Below, one piece after another: positions 1 to 5,694 of a stretch of DNA of 7,367 nt. This DNA is from Comamonadaceae bacterium. Lineage in GTDB: Bacteria > Pseudomonadota > Gammaproteobacteria > Burkholderiales > Burkholderiaceae_C. Each line of letters begins with the position of its first letter. Position 1 is the stretch's first letter. The stretch spans positions 1 through 7,367 of the forward strand of contig JAJTBK010000417.1 in assembly GCA_021286965.1 (NCBI GenBank). Direction: 5' to 3'. Both the position numbers and the translations under genes were made by a program. The notes beneath the pieces are model-generated. The model was not told the DNA's origin and did not search any database. It worked only from the letters and a program-made list of their open reading frames with translations.

Positions 1-36
1 CAGGCCCAGGCCCAGCACCACGGCGTGCGGCCTCAC
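1..36 (-). CDS. Start of a cobE/cbiG-like cobalamin biosynthesis gene (partial, runs off the window)
   Basis: Only twelve codons are visible, reading MRPHAVVLGLGL. A short hydrophobic strand ending in a Gly-Leu-Gly turn is how CobE and the C-terminal domain of CbiG usually begin, and such genes often neighbour cobL, so this is my best reading. The GTG start at 36-34 is chosen because GTGA overlaps the cobL TGA stop, and a GGAG (minus strand, plus positions 46-49) sits 9 nt upstream inside cobL. An in-frame ATG at 51-49 would add five residues and is the alternative start. The tight overlap implies co-transcription and translational coupling with cobL. Too little sequence is present to exclude another protein with a similar N-terminus; the existence of a gene here is more certain than its identity. 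Confidence 0.42.
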   Translation of the reverse strand, partial: MRPHAVVLGLGL

Positions 37-1226
37 CGCTGCCAGCTCCATTGCACCAGCGTGCGCGCCGCCTGCCAGCTGTGCAGGCGCCCCAGCGGCT
101 GGGCCTGCGCCAGTTGCAGTTGCAGCAGCTGGCCGCCCACCTCGGCGTGCAGTTGCAGCAGCAGGGCCTGGGTTTGCAGGGCGACGGCGTTGACCACCAG
201 GCGGCAGCCCGGGGGCAGCAGCGGCTGCAGCGCCTGCCACAGCGCCAGGTCAAAGCCGCCGCCGACAAAGACCGCATCCGGCGCCGGCAGCCCCGCCAGG
301 GCCTGCGGCGCCGCGCTATGCACCACGGTGAGCGCCGCCTGCAGGCCAAAGCGCTGGCGGTTGTGTTCGATGTTCTGCACCCGGGCGGCCTGCTGTTCGA
401 TGGCGTAGGCGCGGCCACCGGCCAGGCACCATTCCACGCCCACCGAGCCCGAGCCCGCGCCCACATCCCACAGCAGCGCGCCGCGCCGGGGCGCCAGCGC
501 GGCCAGGGTGATGGCGCGCACGGGGGCTTTGGTGATCTGGCCGTCGTGGGCAAACCAGTCGTCGGCGCGTCCGGCCACGCTGGGCAGGGCGGGGCCGCCC
601 TGGGCCTGCAGGGCCACGCACACTGGCGCTTGCGCCGGGTCGCCCGCCAGGGTGGGCGCCAGGCGGTCCACCGTGGCGCTGCGCCAGCGCGCGCGCGCGC
701 CGCCCACGGCCTCGCCCACCCACAGGCGGCTCGCGCCCCAGCCCTCGGCCTGCAGCCAGGCGGCCAGGCGGGGCAGGGCGGCGCCGCCCTGCAGCAGGGC
801 GATGAGCTGGCGCCCCGGGGCCAGGCGCGGTAAGAGCTGCTCGATGGCGCTGGCGTGCAGGCCCAGGCAGTCGGTGTGTTCCAGCGCCCAGCCCAGGTGC
901 GCGGCCACCAGCGAGAAGGTGGAGGGCTGGCCGTGGCAGCGCCATTCCTGCGGCGCCAGTTGCCGTGCCAGCGTGCCGCCGACGCCAAACCAGAACGGGT
1001 CGCCCGAGGCCAGCACCACCGTCGGCTGGCCGCGCCGCGCCAGCACCGGGGCGGTGTCCAACGGCACCGGCCAGGGCTGGCCCCGGCGGCCTGCCTGCAC
1101 CAGTTCCAGGTGGCGCGGAGCGCCGACAATCACCGCCGCCCCGGCCAGCGCCTGCTGCGCCGGCGGGTTCAGGCCGGCCAGGCCGTCTTCGTTCAGTCCG
1201 ATCACCGTCAACCAGGGTTCAACCAT
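33..1226 (-). CDS. cobL: Precorrin-6B C5,15-methyltransferase (decarboxylating), CobL (CbiE-CbiT fusion)
   Basis: This 397-residue protein matches the usual size of two-domain CobL. It methylates precorrin-6B at C5 and C15 with SAM and decarboxylates the C12 acetate, giving precorrin-8X; it is cytoplasmic. Residues 1 to about 210 form a CbiE-type tetrapyrrole methylase domain, with VIGLNEDGL at 8-16 and ASGDPFWFGVG at 73-83. From about 225 a CbiT domain follows: a pre-motif around FAHDGQITKAPVRAIT (225-240), the class I SAM-binding loop WDVGAGSGSVGVEW (253-266) and VFVGGG (319-324). The ATG at 1226-1224 directly precedes the first strand and has AGGAG 10 nt upstream, within cobK. That ATG overlaps the divergent cobK ATG, so any promoter of its own must lie inside cobK; otherwise it depends on read-through from cobJ. 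The 3' end overlaps the next minus-strand gene by GTGA. A (GC)7 tract at 687-700 falls in the inter-domain half of the CbiE region. Confidence 0.96.
   Translation of the reverse strand: MVEPWLTVIGLNEDGLAGLNPPAQQALAGAAVIVGAPRHLELVQAGRRGQPWPVPLDTAPVLARRGQPTVVLASGDPFWFGVGGTLARQLAPQEWRCHGQPSTFSLVAAHLGWALEHTDCLGLHASAIEQLLPRLAPGRQLIALLQGGAALPRLAAWLQAEGWGASRLWVGEAVGGARARWRSATVDRLAPTLAGDPAQAPVCVALQAQGGPALPSVAGRADDWFAHDGQITKAPVRAITLAALAPRRGALLWDVGAGSGSVGVEWCLAGGRAYAIEQQAARVQNIEHNRQRFGLQAALTVVHSAAPQALAGLPAPDAVFVGGGFDLALWQALQPLLPPGCRLVVNAVALQTQALLLQLHAEVGGQLLQLQLAQAQPLGRLHSWQAARTLVQWSWQR
1214..1217 (+). promoter_or_regulatory. Weak ribosome binding site of cobK
   Basis: AGGG lies 7 nt before the cobK ATG at 1225 and sits inside the first codons of the opposite-strand cobL gene. 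It is a modest match to the anti-Shine-Dalgarno sequence, but it supports the chosen start. The next downstream residues already form the nucleotide-binding strand, so a later start is unlikely. Confidence 0.5.
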
Positions 1227-1995
1227 GGCGCATGTTCTCCTGCTGGGGGGTACCAGCGATGCCAGCGCGCTGGCCCAGGCGCTTTGCCGGGCCGGCGTAC
1301 CGGCGATTTTTTCCTATGCCGGGGCCACGCGCGCACCGCTGGCCCAGCCCCTGCCCACGCGCTGCGGCGGCTTTGGCGGCGTGCAAGGGTTGGTCGATTT
1401 TTTGCGCGCCCAGGCGATCACGCAGGTGGTTGATGCCACCCACCCCTTTGCCGCGCAGATGAGCCGCAACGCCTGCGCCGCCTGCGCCATGGCGGGCGTG
1501 CCCCTGCTGGCGCTCGAGCGCGCGCCCTGGCAGCCCCAGCCGGGCGACCGCTGGCTGCAGGTGCCCGACATGGCCGCTGCTGCCGCCGCCCTGCCGCCGT
1601 CGCCCCGCCGGGTGTTCCTGGCCGTGGGGCGCAAGCAGCTCGCCGCCTTTGCCGTCCAGCCCCAGCACCATTACCTGCTGCGGCTGGTGGATGCGCCGGC
1701 GCCCGGCAGCCTGCCGCTGGCGCAGGCCACGGCGCGCGTGGCACGCGGGCCGTTTTCTTTTGCCGACGACCTGGCGCTGCTGCAGGCCGAGGGCATTGAA
1801 TGGCTGGTGAGCAAGAACGCCGGCGGCGAGGCCACGCGCGGCAAGATCGGCGCCGCCCGCGCCCTGGGCCTGCCGGTGGTGCTGGTGCAGCGCCCGGCGC
1901 TGCCCGAGCGCGCGTGCGCCAGCCGCGTGGCGCAGGTGCTGCACTGGCTGCATCACGGCGCGCTGCCCGCCGAGGCGGGGGTGGCGCCGGGGTAG
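1225..1995 (+). CDS. cobK: Precorrin-6A reductase, CobK
   Basis: This 256-residue protein is normal CobK/CbiJ length. CobK uses NADPH to reduce precorrin-6A to precorrin-6B, the substrate of CobL. It opens with a Rossmann-type strand and loop, VLLLGGTSDA (4-13), followed by the family signature DATHPFAAQMS (70-80) and a conserved C-terminal block KNAGGEATRGK (197-207) ending in VVLVQRP (218-224). The reading frame is open far upstream, to about 508, but that stretch is antisense to cobL and resembles no CobK. The ATG at 1225 gives exactly the family N-terminus. The gene is oriented opposite to all other cob genes here. Its start codon shares CATG (1224-1227) with cobL, and its last 43 bp overlap the 3' end of cobJ. 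No plus-strand promoter was recognised; any would have to lie inside cobL. No intrinsic terminator follows it. Identity is secure; its expression is the open question. Confidence 0.95.
   Translation: MAHVLLLGGTSDASALAQALCRAGVPAIFSYAGATRAPLAQPLPTRCGGFGGVQGLVDFLRAQAITQVVDATHPFAAQMSRNACAACAMAGVPLLALERAPWQPQPGDRWLQVPDMAAAAAALPPSPRRVFLAVGRKQLAAFAVQPQHHYLLRLVDAPAPGSLPLAQATARVARGPFSFADDLALLQAEGIEWLVSKNAGGEATRGKIGAARALGLPVVLVQRPALPERACASRVAQVLHWLHHGALPAEAGVAPG
1237..1241 (-). promoter_or_regulatory. Ribosome binding site of cobL, located inside cobK
   Basis: Read on the minus strand this is AGGAG, 10 nt before the cobL ATG at 1226-1224. It occupies codons 5-6 of cobK on the other strand. It supports the ATG as the true cobL start, and therefore supports the head-to-head overlap of the two start codons. 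Confidence 0.7.
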
Positions 1996-2789
1996 CTGCG
2001 CGGCGTATAGACCCAGGGGCCGACGCGGCGCGTCTGGCTGTTGCCCACCAGCACCACGGTGCGCATGTCGGCCATGTCGGCGCGGGCCTCCTGCAATGTG
2101 CAGACCTGCAATTGCTCGTCGGGCGTGGCCACGGCGCGGGCAAAGACCAGCAGGCGCTCTGGCGTGCAGTGCGCGCGCAGCAGCGCCAGCAGGCGCGCAA
2201 AGCCCTCGGGGCGGCTGGCCGAGCGCGGGTTGTACAGCGCCAGGGCAAAGTCGGCCTGCAGCGCCAGCTGCACGCGCTGCGCAATCACGTCCCAGGGCTT
2301 GAGGTTGTCCGAGAGGTTGATGCAGGCAAAGTCGTGCCCCAGCGGCGCGCCGGCGCGTGCGGCGGCGGCGAGCATGGCGGTGACGCCCGGCAGTACCTCG
2401 ATGTCCAGCGCCTGCCAGCGGGTGGACTCGGCGGCATCGGCGTGCTCCAGGGCCTCGAACAGCGCCGAGGCCATGGCAAACACCCCCGGGTCGCCCGAGG
2501 ACACCACCACCACGCGCCGCCCCTGCGCCGCCAGTGCCAGCGCCTGGCGCGCACGCGCAATTTCGACGCGGTTGTCCGAGGCGTGCCACTGCGGCTGCGC
2601 TTCTGTGCCTTGGGCCGCCATGTCATGCGTGGTCCATAGCGCCTGCGCCCGCGCCACGTAGGGCAGGTAGCCGACCACGTCGTCGGCTTGCTGCAGGGCC
2701 TGCAGCACGGCAGCGGTGGTGTGCGCCGGGGCACCGGGGCCCAGGCCGGCGACGGTAAGGCGGCCCGTGGGGGTGGGGAGGGGGGTCAT
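1953..2789 (-). CDS. cobJ: Precorrin-3B C17-methyltransferase, CobJ
   Basis: This 278-residue protein fits the single-domain CobJ/CbiH size. It transfers a methyl group from SAM to C17 of precorrin-3B and drives ring contraction to precorrin-4. Tetrapyrrole methylase landmarks are in order: VAGLGPGA (13-20), VVVVSSGDPGVF (93-104), EVLPGVTAM (131-139), INLSDNLKPWDVI (157-169), ALYNPRS (184-190) and VGNSQT (248-253), with the family's late TPR(S/G)Y near 262-266. The ATG at 2789-2787 forms an ATGA overlap with the cobI TGA, which indicates translational coupling. The frame stays open further upstream through cobI, but that is a shadow frame. The C-terminal codons overlap the oppositely oriented cobK by 43 bp, so the two mRNAs would have complementary 3' ends. 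Confidence 0.95.
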   Translation of the reverse strand: MTPLPTPTGRLTVAGLGPGAPAHTTAAVLQALQQADDVVGYLPYVARAQALWTTHDMAAQGTEAQPQWHASDNRVEIARARQALALAAQGRRVVVVSSGDPGVFAMASALFEALEHADAAESTRWQALDIEVLPGVTAMLAAAARAGAPLGHDFACINLSDNLKPWDVIAQRVQLALQADFALALYNPRSASRPEGFARLLALLRAHCTPERLLVFARAVATPDEQLQVCTLQEARADMADMRTVVLVGNSQTRRVGPWVYTPRSYPGATPASAGSAP

Positions 2790-3550
2790 TCGGGGCTTTC
2801 CGGGCGGCGGCCCTGACCGTGCACCAGCACGATGGAGAAATACGGCACCTCGCCCTCGGGCACGGCGGCCAGCGGGCGCACCTGCTGCGCGGCGGTGCTG
2901 GCGTTTTGCACCAGCCAGGCGGCGTCGAGCCGGCCGCAGCGCGCCAGGGCGTGGCGGATGCGTGGCAGGTTGCGCCCCACCTTCATCACCACCACGGCAT
3001 CGGCGCCCTGCATCCGCGCCACCAGCGCGTCTTCGCTCAGGGTGCCGGGCAGCACCACCAGCACGTCGTCGCCCCAGGTGATGGGGATGCCGCTGGCGTG
3101 CCAGCAGCCGACCATGCCGGGAATGCCGGGCACCACCTGCAGCGCCACGCCGCCGCGCGCCTGCAGCCGGGTGTAGAGGTGCATGAAGGAGCCGTACAGG
3201 AACGGATCGCCCTCGCACAGCACCACCAGCTGCTCGGTGCGCGCGAGCTGCGCCAGGCGCTCGCACCAGTGGTCGTAGAACTGCGCCAGCTGCTGCACGT
3301 AGGCCGGGCTGTCCACCGGCAGTTCGGTGGTCACGGGGTATTCCATGGCGTGCTCGACCACGCCGGAGGCGAGCAGGCCGGCCACCGCCTGGCGCGCCTT
3401 GCCCGGGCGCCCGCGCTTGCGAAAAAACGCCACGTGGCGCGCCTGGCGCACCAGGCGGTCGGCGCGCACGCTCAGCAGTTCGGGGTCGCCCGGGCCCAGG
3501 CCGACGCAGACGATGCCGGGTGCGGCCGGCGCCCCAGGTTTATTCAGCAT
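2786..3550 (-). CDS. cobI: Precorrin-2 C20-methyltransferase, CobI
   Basis: This 254-residue protein is typical CobI size. It methylates precorrin-2 at C20 with SAM to give precorrin-3A, the first committed corrin methylation and the substrate of CobG. Motifs are VCVGLGPGDPELLSVRA (14-30), LVVLCEGDPFLYGSF (108-122), VVPGIPGMVGC (139-149), LPGTLSED (167-174) and VVVMKVGRN (186-194), all characteristic of the CobI/CbiL branch. The ATG at 3550-3548 is chosen because residues before it are not family-like. A TTG nine codons upstream (3577) is the only extension considered. No clear Shine-Dalgarno precedes the ATG, and the gene overlaps cobH by 11 bp, so initiation probably relies on ribosomes finishing cobH. 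The 3' TGA overlaps the cobJ ATG. Confidence 0.95.
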   Translation of the reverse strand: MLNKPGAPAAPGIVCVGLGPGDPELLSVRADRLVRQARHVAFFRKRGRPGKARQAVAGLLASGVVEHAMEYPVTTELPVDSPAYVQQLAQFYDHWCERLAQLARTEQLVVLCEGDPFLYGSFMHLYTRLQARGGVALQVVPGIPGMVGCWHASGIPITWGDDVLVVLPGTLSEDALVARMQGADAVVVMKVGRNLPRIRHALARCGRLDAAWLVQNASTAAQQVRPLAAVPEGEVPYFSIVLVHGQGRRPESPE

Positions 3551-4190
3551 CGCAGGCCAGGGCGTTGAGGGCGGCAACGGTGATGGCCGAGCCGCCCAGG
3601 CGCCCGCGCACGATCAGCGCCGGGACGGGCAGGTCTTGCCACAGGGCGTCCTTGGATTCCTGCGCGCCGACGAAGCCCACCGGGCAGCCGATGATGGCCG
3701 CCGGGCGCGGGCAATCGGGCGACTGCAGCATGTTGAGCAGGTGAAACAGCGCTGTGGGCGCGTTGCCAATGGCGACCACCGCGCCGGCGAGCTGGGGGCG
3801 CCACAGCTCCAGCGCGGCGGCGCTGCGCGTGGTGCCCAGCTGCTGCGCCAGCGCCGGCACGCGCGCGTCGTGCAGGGTGCAGACGATGGCGTTGGCCGCC
3901 GGCAGGCGGGCGCGGGTGATGCCTTCGCTCACCATGCGCGCATCGCACAGGATGGGCGCGCCCGCGCGCAGCGCCTGGCGCGCCCGGGCGGCCATGCCGG
4001 GCGAGAAATGCACATGGGGCGCGAGCTCGACCATGCCGGCGGCGTGGACCATGCGCACCACCACCGGCTCTTCGTCGGCGGCAAAGCGCGCCAGATCGGT
4101 TTCGCGCCGGATGGTGGCAAAGGATTGGCGGTAAATGGCCGCGCCGTCGGTTTCGTAGCAGTGGGGTGAGGGCGGGGAAGGGGGCGTCAT
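3540..4190 (-). CDS. cobH: Precorrin-8X methylmutase, CobH
   Basis: This 216-residue protein fits the CobH/CbiC family. It catalyses the 1,5-methyl shift from C11 to C12 of precorrin-8X, giving hydrogenobyrinate, with no cofactor. The catalytic histidine lies in VVVRMVHAAGM (43-53), at His49. Other family blocks are ILCDARMVSEGI (80-91), the Asn-Ala-Pro turn in AIGNAPTALF (140-149) and IIGCPVGFVGAQESK (166-180). The ATG at 4190-4188 forms an ATGA with the cobG stop; an in-frame ATG at 4199 would add three residues. Neither has a strong Shine-Dalgarno, which fits coupled translation. The same frame is open upstream through cobG to about 5609, but that translates to low-complexity Arg/Ala/Pro shadow sequence. 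The 3' end overlaps cobI by 11 bp. Confidence 0.95.
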   Translation of the reverse strand: MTPPSPPSPHCYETDGAAIYRQSFATIRRETDLARFAADEEPVVVRMVHAAGMVELAPHVHFSPGMAARARQALRAGAPILCDARMVSEGITRARLPAANAIVCTLHDARVPALAQQLGTTRSAAALELWRPQLAGAVVAIGNAPTALFHLLNMLQSPDCPRPAAIIGCPVGFVGAQESKDALWQDLPVPALIVRGRLGGSAITVAALNALACDAE

Positions 4191-5455
4191 GGTGGGCATT
4201 GCAGCAAGGCGGGCTGCGCCAGCAGGGCGCTGGCGCGGTGGTAGGCGCGATGGGCCTGCGCCGGGGTGTCGGCGCGGCCTTGGTCGATGAGGGCAAACAG
4301 CGGGTCGCTGGCAGGGGCGGCTTCGGCCTGGGCGCACAGCGCCAGCGTGGTGGCGCCGGGGTGGGCGCAGCCCTTGGCACAGCCCGCAACGTGCAGCTGC
4401 ACCCCTGGGGGCAGGTGCGCTGCCAGCCCTTCGGCCAGCGCCAGCGTGGGCGCCAGCGCCTGGTCGCAGCCGGGCGCGCCGCTGCAGGCCCAGACGCGCA
4501 GGCGCGGGTCGTGTGCGTCGGCGATCCAGCGGCCCGCATCGGCGGGCGGAGCGCCTTCGGCCAGCACCATGCGCCAGGGGGTGATGCGCAGGCCCGCGTC
4601 GCCGCCCTGCGCCTGCAGTGCCTGCGCCAGGCGGGCGAAATCGGCCGCCGGAATACGCCCCAGCGGCGCGGCCAGCAGCCAGTGCCCGCCGGGGTGTGCG
4701 CCAGGGGTGGGGTGGTGGGGGGCGGCGCCATCGTGCGGCGGCACCGGGCTTGCCTGCCAGCGGCAGCCCGGGGGCAGGGGCAGTTGCTGCGGCGTGTCGG
4801 CCTGCCACAGGCGGGCCACGCGGCCGGGGTGCTGGCCCTGGGCGCGGCGTGCGCGGGCCTGGGTGGCGCACCAGCGCGCCAGCGCCAGGGCAGCGGCCAG
4901 GGCCGTATCCAGGCTGGGGCAGGCGATGGCCTGGGCCTGGCCGTCGGGCTGCAGCCACCAGTGCTGGCCGTCGGCGCACCACAGGCGCACGTCGGCCGAG
5001 ACGCTGGCCAGGGCTGGGCGCTGGGGCTGGCCCACGGCCCAGCCGAACTTGGGCGGCAGGCCGTCGAGGCCGCTGGCACCGAGCACCGCCTGCTGCAGCG
5101 CCAGCGCGCCGGCCTGCAGGCCGTCGTCCGGCTGCCAGAAGGGGTCGAGCACGATGCAGCGCAGGCTTTCGCTGCGCGCGTCGGCGTCGAGCAGGCCCTG
5201 TGCGGCCAGGGCCTGCAGGAGGGGGGCGTGCGCCGCCGGGGCGACGCCGCGCAGCTGTACGTTGGCGCGGGTGGAGAGCTCGATCATGCCGTTGCCGTAC
5301 TGCTGCGCCAGCTCGGCCACGCGCAGCGCCTGGGCCGCGCTCAGGCGTCCCAGTGGCGGGCGCACGCGCACGATCAGGCCATCGCCGCTGGCCATGGGTT
5401 GCAGGGCGCCGGGGCATCGGCCTTTGATGGCAAAAGAGGGGTTGGACATGGGCAT
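4187..5455 (-). CDS. cobG: Precorrin-3B synthase, CobG (oxygen-dependent siroheme/4Fe-4S-type monooxygenase)
   Basis: This 422-residue protein belongs to the nitrite/sulfite reductase ferredoxin-like family. CobG converts precorrin-3A to precorrin-3B using O2 and is the diagnostic enzyme of the aerobic pathway. The N-terminus has the CobG-like IKGRCPGALQPMASGDGL (10-27), then ferredoxin-like repeat segments with NGMIELSTRANVQLRG (55-70). The metal-cluster ligands are intact: Cys324 and Cys330 (C-x5-C, in WACSGAPGC) and Cys359 and Cys363 (C-x3-C, in AGCAKGC), the spacing used for a 4Fe-4S cluster. The middle (about 200-260) is rich in Ala, Pro and His and is poorly conserved. The ATG at 5455 or the one two codons later at 5449 could be used, and no purine-rich Shine-Dalgarno is visible before either. 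It is the first gene of the cobG-H-I-J run and lies divergent from ahcY. Confidence 0.94.
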   Translation of the reverse strand: MPMSNPSFAIKGRCPGALQPMASGDGLIVRVRPPLGRLSAAQALRVAELAQQYGNGMIELSTRANVQLRGVAPAAHAPLLQALAAQGLLDADARSESLRCIVLDPFWQPDDGLQAGALALQQAVLGASGLDGLPPKFGWAVGQPQRPALASVSADVRLWCADGQHWWLQPDGQAQAIACPSLDTALAAALALARWCATQARARRAQGQHPGRVARLWQADTPQQLPLPPGCRWQASPVPPHDGAAPHHPTPGAHPGGHWLLAAPLGRIPAADFARLAQALQAQGGDAGLRITPWRMVLAEGAPPADAGRWIADAHDPRLRVWACSGAPGCDQALAPTLALAEGLAAHLPPGVQLHVAGCAKGCAHPGATTLALCAQAEAAPASDPLFALIDQGRADTPAQAHRAYHRASALLAQPALLQCPP

Positions 5456-5519
5456 GGGGGAAGCGGTAGCCGGGGCGAGACTTTACCCGCCGGACGGGCC
5501 CCAAAAATGCGGCGCCACC

Positions 5520-5525
5520 TATAAT
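5520..5525 (+). promoter_or_regulatory. Perfect sigma-70 -10 box (TATAAT) of the ahcY promoter
   Basis: A consensus TATAAT predicts transcription starting around 5530-5533, only a few nucleotides before the riboswitch P1 strand at 5535. No recognisable -35 hexamer occurs 16-18 bp upstream; that stretch is C/G-rich (about 5496-5503). The promoter may depend on the strong -10 or on an activator. Position relative to the aptamer is the best evidence that it is real. Confidence 0.72.
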
Positions 5526-5533
5526 CGCGGTCT

Positions 5534-5620
5534 TTCCGAGGAGCGTTGCAGCGCCCTGCGCACCGCACGGTGCGGACGGGGCGTGAGGCTCGGATACCTG
5601 CATTCGCAACGACGCTCACC
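5534..5620 (+). ncRNA. SAH riboswitch aptamer upstream of ahcY
   Basis: The conserved elements of the S-adenosylhomocysteine riboswitch are present in order. P1 is TCCGAG (5535-5540) pairing with CTCGGA (5589-5594). The core GAGCGTTGCA (5541-5550) pairs as P4 with CGCTC (5613-5617), aided by TTG/CAA (5546-5548 with 5607-5609). P2 is formed by CGCCC (5552-5556) with GGGCG (5579-5583), topped by CGCACC/GGTGCG (5559-5564 with 5569-5574) around a GCAC loop. The trailing CTCACC is also typical. Known members bind SAH, discriminate strongly against SAM, and turn on SAH-recycling genes. The location directly before ahcY fits this exactly. Confidence 0.93.
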
Positions 5621-5676
5621 CACGCCTGTCCTGTGCGGTGAGCCGTCAATTCCTCCCCCAGGCGCGTGGCTTTTTT
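5611..5676 (+). terminator. Putative riboswitch expression platform: competing hairpins ending in a T6 tract
   Basis: Two structures compete here. One is an anti-P4 stem in which 5611-5620 (GACGCTCACC) pairs with 5637-5647 (GGTGAGCCGTC, one bulged C), sequestering the 3' strand of P4. The other is a bulged hairpin of CCACGCCTG (5620-5628) with CAGG (5659-5662) and CGTGG (5665-5669), followed by a C and six T (5671-5676), like an intrinsic terminator. A weaker AGCCGT/GTGGCT stem (5641-5646 with 5666-5671) could also precede the T run. Mutually exclusive pairing is visible directly, but I cannot tell by eye which fold the SAH-free RNA adopts. Translational control is not excluded. Confidence 0.5.
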
Positions 5677-5689
5677 CATTCTTCTTCAT

Positions 5690-5694
5690 GAGGA
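5690..5694 (+). promoter_or_regulatory. Ribosome binding site of ahcY
   Basis: GAGGA lies 7 nt before the ATG at 5702 and fixes that start. A TCCTC at 5651-5655 in the leader could pair with it (5 bp), offering a possible but unproven way for the leader to mask initiation. Confidence 0.8.

Noticed and set aside
508..1224. In-frame open stretch upstream of cobK that would make a 495-residue protein
   Set aside because: It is antisense to the well-supported cobL, translates to Arg/Ala/Pro-rich low-complexity sequence, and the CobK family begins at the ATG at 1225.
5350..5360. CAGTGGC in cobG, whose complement GCCACTG resembles part of a B12 box
   Set aside because: It lies inside the cobG coding sequence and lacks the rest of a cobalamin riboswitch, so it is a chance heptamer.
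4200..5609. Long minus-strand extension of the cobH frame (689 residues in total)
   Set aside because: It overlaps cobG in another frame and has no recognisable domain. Long stop-free shadow frames are expected in DNA this rich in GC.
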